Of a stretch of 64,000 nt of DNA, positions 54,356-64,000 are shown piece after piece. The position numbers and the translations under genes are program-made. The stretch covers positions 1,351,986-1,415,985 of the forward strand of contig JAFFJZ010000054.1 of assembly GCA_018340375.1 (NCBI GenBank), written 5' to 3'. Origin of the DNA: Gonatopus flavifemur (lineage: Eukaryota; Arthropoda; Insecta; Hymenoptera; Dryinidae). The notes beneath the pieces were generated by a model. It made no database searches and had not been told where the DNA came from. It was given only the letters and a program-made list of their open reading frames with translations. The stretch's first letter is position 1; each line of letters starts with the position of its first letter.

Positions 54356-56039
54356 TGAACTAGACAGTAATCTGTATTCAAAAGGTTACGAACCAATCAC
54401 TGGAAAATATGAAAACGAGAATGTTCTTGAAAGTTCACTAATGTTTCCAAAATACGTGTCGTAGACAATACATATTTATATACGATAGAGGTACGCACAA
54501 CAAAGCTACATGAATATATAATGTTTATATTGAACATTGCTCAGTAATTTGGGGAAAATCATTTCACAAGTAGGAATGAAAGCTACAAGGTATTCAAATA
54601 TTTACTTTTTGATGGAGTTATTATTCGTAGTTATGTGACACTATTATTTCTCACATCATAAGACTATCAATTTATGGAGTGTTTACTGTAGTTTATAAGA
54701 AATATCGTTGTACATCCTTTTTGAATATGTAATGATTACCAAACGGAACGTATGATAATATTTATTGAACATTTTATTAAGGTTTTGCATAAGTTGGGTA
54801 AATTTGGATGAACTTATAAGATCTATTAATAATATTTCAGCAATTGATAATAGGACTGAATGATATGAAAATCAATGCTGTATTTCACCAATGCATTTCT
54901 CTCAGTGTGAATTAATGATATCCCTCGATATGAGGTGAAAGGCCCATTTTGTAACAGGGCAGTATTGGATACTCGATTTAAAAAAATAAAAATAAAAAGG
55001 AAAACATCTAACTAGAAATTGGGTAATTTTTTAAGAACTAACCGTTATACGTTTTAGAACTGATCGTTTTCTTTTAGAACTAACTTTTTGATAAGAACTG
55101 ACCCTTCCCAGACAGCACTGGGACGTTTTGAAAACATTCTCAAAACGCGGTTGGTAACATAGAAAACATGCCAAAAACGTTCCAGGATGTTTTCAAAACG
55201 TCACATGTATTTTTTGAAAACGTGAAAATGTCCTAGAACGTTTTATTTTCGTTTTCGTGGGAGGTGATGGAAACATTTTATTGTGAATGTTTTGAAAACG
55301 TCACATGAATGATTTCCTCGTCTTTTTCAGTCACTAAAATTCATATTATTCCTTGGAGAATTGGAATATTCCAAACACATTTTCAAAACATAGCAATGTG
55401 TCACACAGATGTCCACAAAAAAGTCCTGCAATGATATCATTCGGAACGTGAGAATTTAATGATATTGAACTATTTACGTGAAATATTTGAATGTTGAGCG
55501 AGTTTAAGTGGAAGTGAGCTGATTTTTGATTGAATAAAGTGCAGTTTTGATCAAATTAAATTCTTGGTTATGGCATTCGATTTGTCAATTTGGATATAAA
55601 AATTTCATGTTATGTAAATATGTGTAATTAAATCTTTCAAATGAAAGGAATTGCATGGATTTTATATTTTCTATGTAATAAAAATGAATTTTACATCAGT
55701 TGATAACCAAGCGAGTTATGTGAATTTCAAATTTAGGTTAGGATATGTTGAATGATTACTTTCAAAATTCTATTGAGATGATTATGTGATTAAACAGGCC
55801 TTTGCAGGTTTTCCTTTTTTCAGTGGATGAAAAGGTGACGCACTAACACATCAAAATGCTCAAATCCCTGATTTTTATTATTTTTGAAAGATTCTTCATT
55901 TATACATGTTCAAGAAATAGAGGAAATTAAGAAATTTTCAAAACAATCCTTCAATTCTCTATGATGATTTGATCAAATATAATTGTGCATAAATTATATT
56001 GAAGTTGATGTTTCCAGTTTCATTTCAAAGTATTATGCA
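54356..56039. other. AT-rich stretch with a decayed MITE
   Basis: No gene. At 55108-55310, CCCAGACAGCACTGGGACG followed by repeated AACGTTTT/AAAACGT motifs (GTTTTGAAAACATTCTCAAAACG, in short pieces) looks like a larger relative of the MITE at 47544. Otherwise unassigned. Confidence 0.4.
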
Positions 56040-56351
56040 AACATATTACGAATACCCATTTATAATACGTATGAACTTTGAATCAGAATCAAATGGAGCT
56101 TTCCCGTAAGATCAGGCCTTTACGTCTCATGCAATTTCACCCGTATTTTCGGAGAGAGACTAGATCCGAATGTATCCCATCAAAAAGTAGTATCCGTCAT
56201 TATAGGGAAAGGTATGCAATTTCTATCAACTTGGACCCGAAGTCATACCTCCATCAAGTTGTGATCCTGAATCCAGTTTCATCCAGAATTTATTTGGATA
56301 CTTCACGAATGCAAATGGAGACCATTACCTGAGTCGAAATTCAAAACCTTC

Positions 56352-56988
56352 TTTTCCCTACATATGGGAGATCAGGAAATCTTTACCACTTTAAGGGGCA
56401 AAGGAAGAACTATCCCATAGAGTACCGCGAGGTTTTCTGAACGTTCACAAAACGTGCTTGGTTTCACATAGAACGTGCAAATAACGTCTCAGGACGTCCC
56501 AATAGGTCGCATACATGTCCCAGAGACACGCGAATGTCCCGGATGGGGCCCAATTAACGAAAAACCAAATCAACGGAAAGTTGGTTGAAAAGAGAGATAC
56601 GTGCCACTCTCTCTTTTCAAACACTGATTTCGTTGATTCGTCTTTTCGTTGATTTGGCCCCCATGCAATGTCCCGTTTAGTTCCATCAATGTTCACTGTG
56701 TGACTTTGTGTTTTTCAAAGTTAGTTTTCATGAAAGTACGTTTAGAAGACTTAAGAAGAATGTCCCGTAGTAGATGAAAAGGACATGCACAAGACGTATT
56801 CAGGGATATCAGAGGGGGAAGTACTCTAAACGTTTGAAAAATCTACTCCATAGAGACCAAAACATGCGGAACCAAAAGTACGTTTCCGCAAGGTGTAGAG
56901 GACTCTCTGTGCTATCTGTGACAGGAGTCCTCTTCCTTTGCCCTTTAAAGTGGTAAGAATTTCCTGATCTTCAATATGTAGGGGGACA
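56352..56988. mobile_element. 637-bp foldback with a smaller hairpin inside
   Basis: TCCCTACATATGGGAGATCAGG and ACCACTTTAAGGGGCAAAGG (56355-56405) are inverted at CCTTTGCCCTTTAAAGTGGT and CCTGATCTTCAATATGTAGG (56935-56985). A second palindrome (GGGGCCCAATTAACGAAAAA near 56546, TTTTCGTTGATTTGGCCCC near 56663) lies in it. No coding capacity. Confidence 0.7.
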
Positions 56989-57001
56989 GGACCCTACTGT
57001 C

Positions 57002-57543
57002 AATTCCCAGTTTGGGATTCCCAAATTCGCATGGGTTTCACATGGGAATTGAGTGGGTCGCATGGGTCTTCACAAGGGAAACGCATGGGTCACATGGGTC
57101 TTCACATGGGAAACTCATGGGTTGCATGGGTCTTTACATGGGAATTGCATGGGTCGCATGGGTCTTCACATGGGAATCGCATGAGTTGCATGGTGTCACA
57201 TGGAAATCACATGGGTCGATCCACTCGATTCGCATGTGAAGACCCATGCGATTCTCATGTGACCCATGCGATTCCCGTGTGAAATCCATGCGACCCATGC
57301 GCTTTTCGTGTGAAACCCATGCCATTTCCATGTAAAGATCCATGCGATTCCCGTATGAAACCCATGCGATTCTCATGTAAAGACCCATGCGGCCTATGAG
57401 TTTCCCATGTGAAGACCCATGCGATCCATGCGTTTCCCATGTGGAGACCCATGCGATCCATGCGTTTCCCATGTGGAGACCCATGCGACCCATGCGTTCC
57501 CCATGTGGAGACCCATGCGAATTTGGGAATCCCAAACTGGGAA
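57002..57543. repeat. Palindrome built of 32-bp minisatellite units
   Basis: Tips AATTCCCAGTTTGGGATTCC (57002) and its inverted copy ending about 57543. The left half is made of 32-base units of the type GGGTCGCATGGGTCTTCACA plus TGGGAAACGCAT, repeated about five times. The right half carries the same unit inverted about nine times with length variants. The centre is near 57215-57235 (GGGTCGATCCACTCGATTCG). Because the unit has no stop codon and its length is not a multiple of three, overlapping open frames appear on both strands (HGSHGSSHGK-like peptides). None is supported as a gene. Confidence 0.9.
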
Positions 57544-57638
57544 TTCATAGTATGAGAGGCTTTGAATTTCGACTCTGGTAGTACGGCGTTATTCAGTACA
57601 AAATTATATATACGAGAACATGAACTTTGGACAGAACT

Positions 57639-58110
57639 GGATAGGAATGGATGAAAATAGATTACATTTATTTGGATAGACAATAGATGAAAATGGATAG
57701 CATCAACGCAGGATTATTGGATACAAATCGATAGCCGCGAAAACACGAATATACCTGGATAGGAATGGATAAAAACAGAGGAAATTGATTTGGATACTCA
57801 AGGGATGAAAATGGATAACATCAACGCGGGATGATTGGATAGAAATCGATAGCCGGGAACAAAAATACCCCTGGATAGGAATGGATAAACACAGAGGAAA
57901 TGTGGTTTGGATACGCAACGGATGAAAATGAATTACATCAGCGTAGCTTGTTTGGGTACAAATCGATAGATATGAGAATATGAATTCTTGATACACATGG
58001 ATAGGAATGGATGAAAATAGAGATCGATTTGGATCGAAACAGATATCGTTTGTGTAAAATTATCGGATATGAATTGATAGACGTGAGAACGCTTATTTGG
58101 GAAAAGATTG
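57639..58110. repeat. Tandem repeat, ~120-bp unit, four copies
   Basis: GGATAGGAATGGATRAAAA recurs at 57639, 57757, 57873 and 57999 (spacing 118, 116 and 126). Between copies are ATCGATAGCCG and GGATGAAAATGGATARCATC. It is related to the repeat blocks at 38.8-41.0 and 49.2-50.2 kb. The long minus-strand frames over it are artefacts of the repeat. Confidence 0.8.
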
Positions 58111-58883
58111 GATAAATATTCTCCAAATGATAGATATGGACAAGAATGCTTGAGAATAGTGTAAGCATCATCGGAACAAAAAGGGATAGGAGTGAATAGA
58201 ATTTTATGTGAGGCCACGAATACATTACGAATGTACAGTATCTTGGGCAATATGCGCTCTCCGAGCAGCGTGTCAGGATAGCTTGGAGGTTAAGTAGGTA
58301 GGTCTTGTAGGTGAGGTAGGTCAGTGCGATGATTGTTCGAACCCCTTGTAGGTAGGAATAAATTTCCCAAGTCATGTGCGGAAATAGAGATACAGATGTT
58401 GAAGATTCCACGGGATCTTCAGAATGTTTGAATGAGTTCGAAATAATTTTTTTTTTATTGTTGTTTCCTGTGGGAAAATTCAGAAGAAAAAACAATTCTG
58501 GGAAAAATCGGATCGGAATGGATAGATTTTTTTCCAGCAGAATCATGCAAAACGGATATAAATGGATGGAACTCATCAAGGTGATATCGTAAAGCACCGG
58601 ATAGAAATGGATACGATTCGCATCAGGCCCTGAATATAATATGGATACATTCGGATACAATCCCAATAATCTCCTATCCACATTGTGGAGTAAAACTGAC
58701 GAGTGTTTTATGCGCTCTGCGGATGATGCTGGATCCCGAAATACATGGATCAGAAAGAGGATTCAAACGGATGCACTTCAAAACCCTATCCATTTCTATC
58801 CAATGTTTCCAGCAGGGTTATTATATAACTATTGAAGTATGTTCTTCAATTTTTTCAGAGCTGTAAAAAACAAAATGGGTGCT
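58111..58883. other. Unassigned, with CAGCAGGG terminus
   Basis: No gene. Near 58470-58535 and 58780-58816 the GGAATGGATAG and CTATCCATTTCTATCCAA motifs recur. TTTCCAGCAGGG at about 58807-58818 is an inverted match to CCCTGCTGAAA at 49153 and could be the far end of one large foldback. At 58262-58345 a TAGCTTGG and GTTCGAACCCC pair is weakly tRNA-like. Confidence 0.35.
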
Positions 58884-59256
58884 TCTCAGTGTTCCTCCCT
58901 GGACATTCTTTTTCTGTGGCTGGACAAATAACTCCTGCAAATTTGAAGATACAATAATGAATCTAGGGGATTTCGATTGAATATGATATCAGGTACAGCT
59001 GTACGTTAGTCCTTTTTTCCAATTTATTCTTGCCAAAATCGCATGTTTTTTGAGAAAATTCGAAAAAACGAAATTCGTTCAACAATCGTGATTAAAATTG
59101 AACTATTCATTATGCCAAAAAAACAATCCTACGTACTGCTGTAGCTAATATCATATTGATATAAATTTTCTCGGCTTACGTCTGTATCTCCAAATTTGCA
59201 GGAGTTATTCGTCCGGCCAAGGGAGAGAAATGCCCAGGGAAAAACACTGAGGAGCT
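58884..59256. mobile_element. 373-bp palindromic MITE
   Basis: CTCAGTGTTCCTCCCTGGAC and AATAACTCCTGCAAATTTGAAG on the left (58885-58948) pair with CTTCAAATTTGCAGG-type sequence inverted at CCAAATTTGCAGGAGTTATT and CCCAGGGAAAAACACTGAG (59193-59254). No gene. Confidence 0.75.
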
Positions 59257-59578
59257 GTCATTCTGTTGTTTCCAATTTCAAAAGAATTGAAGGAACACAC
59301 TCTATGTATATAATGTAGAACTTTTACAAAATTCCGGTATGGTCAGTACTTTGTGGGAAAAATTCCTGAAATTTTCTTTTCTCTCTGGCCTCTAGAGTGG
59401 TTCACTCCCTCAACTCACAGTTATGTTAAAAACATGGAAAATTCATGGATGGAATCAACTATTCTCATCCAATTCAATGCAAATATTTGGAACCTGAAAG
59501 GCACCAAGCGTGGTATAATATTTATCTGGTTTCAATCATTCATATAACTTTTGACTACTTGGACCTCGGATACCCGAC

Positions 59579-59866
59579 CCAGTGAACACTTATGAGAGGG
59601 AGGGCTCTTTAAGAGGTCTTTGAAAGAGCTCTGTCAATGTTATCATATTGATATCTGAATGGTATCATTTTCTGAGATCCCAGAAAAATCCTCTTCAAGA
59701 GTTCGTTTGAACAACATTCTGGCAATCTCTTATTTTCCTCAGGAAACGACACATCTGATAACATTCTGATATCTTTATGTCAACCTTCTGAAAGTTCTAT
59801 CTGACATCTCACACATATTCAGGAGATCTTAGAGAGCTCGGATAATAACATATTGTTCACTGGGAA
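59579..59866. mobile_element. MITE with CCCAGTGAACA ends
   Basis: CCCAGTGAACACTTATG (59579) and inverted CCCAGTGAACAATATGTT (59866). The inside holds weak inverted motifs (GATATCTGAATGG; TCTGATATC). 288 bp. Confidence 0.6.
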
Positions 59867-60900
59867 TTATACCTTTACGTCGCTTTGTTCGTTATCCCAA
59901 CTTCTGCTACACCTGCACGTTGGACCAAAAGCTGTAATCATTTTTTTCCAACCCCTTGTGAGCAAGGATGAATGCCACAAACAATCGGTTCATAATAATG
60001 AGTATGAATCGATATTGAGACTGCATATGTAACTCCCAGGGCCTAGAAGACCTGATATGTAAGGATAAGGGTTCAATTTCTTAGAACATCATCCTCCAAT
60101 AATATTTCAATTATTCTTTCCGGTGAGGATACAGTAAATTTTTCATTGATACTTTCGACAATGCTCACACAAAACTTGGTTTGCACTCTCCTCATATCGG
60201 TCACCATGTGTTTCTCTTTCGTTGAAAACTCAGATAGTTCTCTCAGAGGGAGGAGATCCGCCTGGACGATGGAATTTATTCGATGATTTGATATCTTCCT
60301 ATTGAGATCTATGATTCTTAGTGACACGATGATTGGATGCAAGTATCAACTTGTCATTTCTGAAATCTGATTTCCCACACTCACAATATATACATAATCA
60401 TAATATCCACACTTCATAGAGACACCGAATCACGATGACCTATGTGAGTAATCTTCCTTATCCATCTGATCAATCATTTCCAGCATTGAACTACTCCGAT
60501 GTTTCTGTCTTCAGTCAACGGTGGAAGATGCAAGTTCAGATGTGAAATTCCTGGAATCTTATGCTACATGATAATATCATATGTGACCATTCGTTTTAAT
60601 TCGATAGGTCTGTTAATAGAATAAAACTATTTTTATGAATTCAAGAACGGATTTCTCTCTGTTGACCAAATGTATCCGTTAAACACATTGGGATTGGGAA
60701 ATAATGAGGTAAATGTACAAATTATCGTTTGAAGACGTTATCTCTTGTTCGTGAATTATAATGCTGTTATTACAAGATTTTATTGACAATATCAACTCAC
60801 ACAAAGCGGCAAGGTCATATACATGACAATAAGTATAATCTTCTCTCAGTATCCACATTGATACCGCGTTACGTCTCTTCTTCAACTTATATGTGAGGGG
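59867..60900. other. Unassigned, one unrecognised minus-strand frame
   Basis: An 89-residue frame (60342-60073, minus; IDLNRKISNHRINSIVQADL, then EFSTKEKHMVTDMRR) looks protein-like in composition but matches no family I know and has no partner exon I can see. The rest is AT-rich and empty. Confidence 0.3.
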
Positions 60901-61444
60901 TGTCGCGGCAAAACCAACAATCTCCACTTTTACAAATTTTTCAGTATTCACAAAAAACTATTGCATATTGTTAACGATTCTTAACCCATCCAGTAAGTGC
61001 ATGATAATTAAGAGTATAACCCTATGAAGTGTTTCACATAGTTTTATAATCGCATGTTGAATAATAATAAAGTTATAGCTATTATTAAAATAGAGATTGT
61101 TGGTTTTGCACTGCACGCGTGGAGATTGTTGGGTTTGCAGTGAACGAGTGAATATTGAAAATTTTCCTGTGAACTATACAGATGGAAAATTTGTCCCCAA
61201 TGAGTGGGATTGTTGGATAAACCAATCCTTGAACTTTGAAGTAGATAATCAATACAGAAAAAAGAATGGTATCATCAAGAATGAAATAAATTAAAAAGCA
61301 AATTTATTCAAATCAACATAAATCATTCTTTGTTATGACAATCAATGTTAATGCTCTTGAGCATAATTGAAGAACAATTCAGAAAAATTACTCAAACATA
61401 ATTGAAAAATTCAAAACACATCATCATGATCCTATATTAAACAA

Positions 61445-63013
61445 TTAGGTCTAGTACTTCATCACACGGTTCACAAAGCTCATCTGTCTCGTTATCTATT
61501 CCAGCTTCTTGTGTTCCGTCTCGATTGAAAAATGATTTATAATATGCCAGATCTTCATTGAGTTCCCACTGATCAACAAAATGTTTTTTTAATAGAATCT
61601 CGACATCGCGTGCTTTTCCTCTTTTGACCTCGTTTGAATATTTTTGCAGGGTACGTGGATATATATCTTGGAAGTTACGATTCTTCTTGGTGATCAGCTT
61701 GTAACTGCCCGTACTATGTTTATATACTAGTTCACCTCTTATTAAGACATTTTTTGTACCGCTTCTTCTTGAAAAAAAACCTCTTACATTGACTTATTTT
61801 GAAGTGAAGATTCGATGTGCTTTTTAGAATTTTTTTAGCTGTTTCTTTCCAATCTAAAATCTCTACGTCTGTTCCCGTTTCTGCAAACAGTGCCGTGCTG
61901 CGATATTATATCAATATATTGATCAGGATTCAAAATGTTCTCAGTTTTCTTTATTTGCTTTTCTATGTTGTCAAATACACGGTCAGGTGGAAGAAAGGAG
62001 TGACCTGTAACTGGGAATACCAGTTCTATTTCCTCAATGTTGTCAGGAGCACATTTTGTCTACCATAACGAACATGCTGTGAGAACAGTCGTGTTTTTAT
62101 TTTGGCCAGCACATCCATCAGCCACCAACCTGATTACTGATTTTCCTTCAAGGTTGGTATTGTTGAGTCTATGAAAAATGGCTGAAGCGATCATGTTGAT
62201 CCCTTTACTAAATTCATCCTCGGTCCAAGTGTAACAAAAAGTATTACCGGTTAGAGGATCTTTGAACAACCCATTATGATTGTCAAATTATAAACATACA
62301 ACTGACGACTATAGTAGCATGACTGATCAGGATTTTCGGCATTGGGAGATTTTTTTGGCAATCAAAGCAGAATGTTACCATGCCATCAACCTTTTCTTGC
62401 ACCAAGTTATAAAAAGCTTTTGCTCTAAGTTTGTGAATTTGTTCACTAGCTTGCAAATTTGTTTTCTCTTCTTCATTTTTCTCAGCTGCTATTTTCAAAT
62501 TCAGTTGAATACACAAGGAACAAGCGTCTGTAATAGGATGTCCGAATCCCAAATTGAAGTTTCTGCTGAAGATTTGAAAGAAATATGTACGTTGAACTTT
62601 AGTTCTGCTGGACATTGATTATTATACATTTTATGCAGTTTATTTATGCTGAGATCTGAACTCAAGTACTGTCTAGCAGAAGAAGAGCCTCTGCAATAAT
62701 GGGAACCACTGCATTTAAATCGTTGAATGAAATTCATAATAGCACGTTTTTTTTCCTCATATTTTTTAGATTTGTAATCACCACCACGGTTTTCTTTTGG
62801 AGAAGATCCAGTTTTCCAAAAGTTTCTAACAACGTTATCCACTCTGTCTCGTTTGATACATAAAGCAGCTTGAAAAGTACTGGCGCAGACTGGAATAAAT
62901 TTTCTATCAACAGTTCGACGAAATATTTTTTGAAATTGCTTTTCTTGATTGGTATTCGTTTTGGACCTACTTCGCTTCACAGGAACTGCAGTACAATATT
63001 TGAGAATGATCAT
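61445..63013 (-). pseudogene. Uncharacterised arthropod transposase-like protein
   Basis: Reading the minus strand: basic start (PVKRSRSKTNTNQEKQF), VDRKFIPVCASTFQAALCIK, FIQRFKCSGSHYCRGSSSAR then YLSSDLSINKLHKMYNNQC, a C-x2-C (DACSLC), FCFDCQKNLPMPKI, then FCYTWTEDEFSKGINMIAS, RLVADGCAGQNKNT, ELVFPVTGHSFLPPDRVFDN and PDQYIDIISQHGTV, ending IDNETDELCEPCDEVLDLIV. This is a protein common in arthropod and cnidarian genomes, which I believe is classed with the DUF7869-type, RNase-H-like domains (recalled, not checked). The D of FD-x-Q and of DGCAGQN are the likely catalytic acids (inference). At least four frame breaks and stops make this copy dead. Confidence 0.65.
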
Positions 63014-63188
63014 ATCTTGTTTAATTTTATCTGATGTTTCATAAAATTAACGGTGAAATAATTGGATATCTTCCATGGTGAGTTGTTGACATTTAAAGGA
63101 GCCGGATAAATGGGAGCAGGTTGGATAGGTAGGGAGACTGGAAAGCTTGTACCTTCAGGAATCAAGAGAAAATAAATTCTTGTAATGT

Positions 63189-63246
63189 TTACCTTTACAG
63201 TAACATAACCTGTCAAATTTACAGTAACATAACCCGTCAAATTTAC
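63189..63246. repeat. Two and a half copies of a 22-bp repeat
   Basis: TTTACAGTAACATAACCYGTCAA occurs twice in tandem followed by a partial TTTACACGAA. It lies upstream of the transposase-like gene in its element. Confidence 0.75.
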
Positions 63247-63709
63247 ACGAAATTCATTCTGATGAATTACCCGTCTACTTTATTCTTAAATCTTTTCCAT
63301 TTATTAGGGCATCCGATTTTCTCTCTTGCTGTTGTAGGAGACACGACGACTGGATTTTCATTCATTTCAACTGGGTGATATTATTTGAATAATTCACTTC
63401 CTATGGTATTCAAGACAATGGAACTCACTCTGTTCCCTTTAATAACACTGGAACAGCTTGGCGAGGCCACGTGACCAAATCAAATGATGTTATTGGTTGA
63501 AATGGATATTGTTGGTTTTGCTGTGAATTTGAATATGAAAATTGTTGGGTTTGCAGCGATCACTGATTTTCAAATGGTTTTTTCGATGAGATTTTATTTT
63601 TTTAGGTCAAAACTGAGTTCAAAATCGAATAGAACTGACCTTGGAGATGTAATATCACTCATGAAATGAAAATCCATAAAAAGTGGAGATTGTTGGTTCT
63701 GCCGCGACA

Positions 63710-64000
63710 CACAGTGGGGCCAATGCCAAAAAGCTGGCCAAAACCCCAAAAATGAAGTTTGTAGTTGTGATATTTGACCCTTGGGATAAGTAAGATGATG
63801 TCCCAAGTATTGGAATTCTGATATAAGAAGATCTGATCCCCTCCCCCTGCCCTTGTGTACCAGTTGCAAAATACCTTCCTTGAAGTATAATCCGCGTGAT
63901 TGAAAGACAGTAAAATAACGAGCATGTTCAAAAAAGACGTGTCTCGAAAAATGAACCGATTTAACTTTTCAAATTGGAGTCTATTACTGAAACTATGTAG
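63710..64000. other. Right flank, no gene recognised
   Basis: Open frames on the minus strand here overlap the end of the element and match nothing I know. Confidence 0.4.

Larger units (their letters stand above)
60901..63709 (-). mobile_element. DNA element with 31-bp inverted ends
   Basis: TGTCGCGGCAAAACCAACAA plus TCTCCACTTTT at 60901 is repeated in inverted form at 63679-63709 with one difference, giving 31-base terminal inverted repeats 2.8 kb apart. The motif ATTGTTGGKTTTGC inside each terminal repeat recurs in pairs just inside both ends (61096, 61125; 63508, 63541). No clear target-site duplication: the flanks are GTGAGGGG and CACAGTGG. One gene of an uncharacterised family fills the interior. 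Confidence 0.65.

Noticed and set aside
54046..54464. Open frames on both strands over 114-116 residues
   Set aside because: Both cover a 213-bp palindrome; the paired frames mirror each other.
57002..57543. CRISPR-like array of 32-bp repeats
   Set aside because: The units are contiguous with no unique spacers, inverted in the second half, and the context is a eukaryotic genome.
57012..57683. Overlapping proteins with HGSHGSSHGK-type repeats on both strands
   Set aside because: They arise because the 32-bp tandem unit has no stop codon; frames appear on both strands and follow the repeat, not a gene.
58262..58345. tRNA-like sequence with GTTCGAACCCC
   Set aside because: The B-box-like match is good but no cloverleaf or acceptor stem could be paired by eye; GGTAGG repeats could produce the A-box-like match.
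1..64000. Bracovirus or other polydnavirus proviral segment
   Set aside because: Intron-poor virulence gene families and segment excision motifs were not seen; the virus-like genes present fit a Polinton.

Overview
This window looks like repeat-dense nuclear DNA from an arthropod, most likely an insect. It is AT-rich. It carries mariner/Tc1-like, hAT-like, Mutator-like, RTE, jockey-group, Ty3/gypsy and Polinton (Maverick) sequences together, and many palindromic foldback repeats. I see no rRNA, no convincing functional tRNA, no operon and no clearly intact host gene. The species cannot be named from the sequence. Almost every recognisable coding tract belongs to a mobile element. Only one, the mariner transposase at 31090-32151, reads open from start to stop with its catalytic residues in place.

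Region by region: 1-2215 is a decayed gag-protease-pol segment of an LTR element on the minus strand. 3135-4887 (minus) is a nearly open Mutator-like transposase, followed by a hairpin MITE (4912-5167). 7881-9313 is a mariner with one internal stop and an insertion in its N-terminus. 10603-12033 is a Tc1-like element with inverted repeats of about 500 bp and little transposase left.

13004-34742 is one Ty3/gypsy insertion. Both LTRs and a 5-bp target duplication (ATAAC) survive, but its integrase gene is split by almost 16 kb of nested DNA. That insert holds a fragmented ubiquitin-protease-like gene interrupted by a 6-kb hAT-like element with a perfect 8-bp duplication. The hAT-like element is in turn interrupted by a Tc1/mariner-type element. 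The insert also holds an RTE retrotransposon interrupted by a jockey-group retrotransposon, and a foldback element interrupted by the intact mariner. The order of insertion can be read from the junctions.

35455-37140 is a second RTE copy (minus) lacking its 3' half. About 37400-38390 is a gag-protease remnant of another LTR element. 38810-40991 is a 2.2-kb foldback with tandem repeats in its arms. 41731-47540 is a decayed Polinton or adintovirus-like element: protein-primed DNA polymerase B, a jelly-roll minor capsid protein, a phospholipase-A2-like protein, a small conserved gene and a retroviral-type integrase. Three MITEs have entered it.

47836-48751 is an internally deleted mariner. From 49 to 60 kb the DNA is mostly palindromic foldbacks and short tandem repeats, including a 542-bp palindrome made of 32-bp units (57002-57543). 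60901-63709 is a DNA element with 31-bp inverted ends that encodes a degraded protein of a widespread uncharacterised arthropod family (RNase-H-like, with a D-G-C-x-G-Q-N motif). It has an unusual set of subterminal repeats. The elements do not form a pathway together. Their relation is one of successive insertion and decay.
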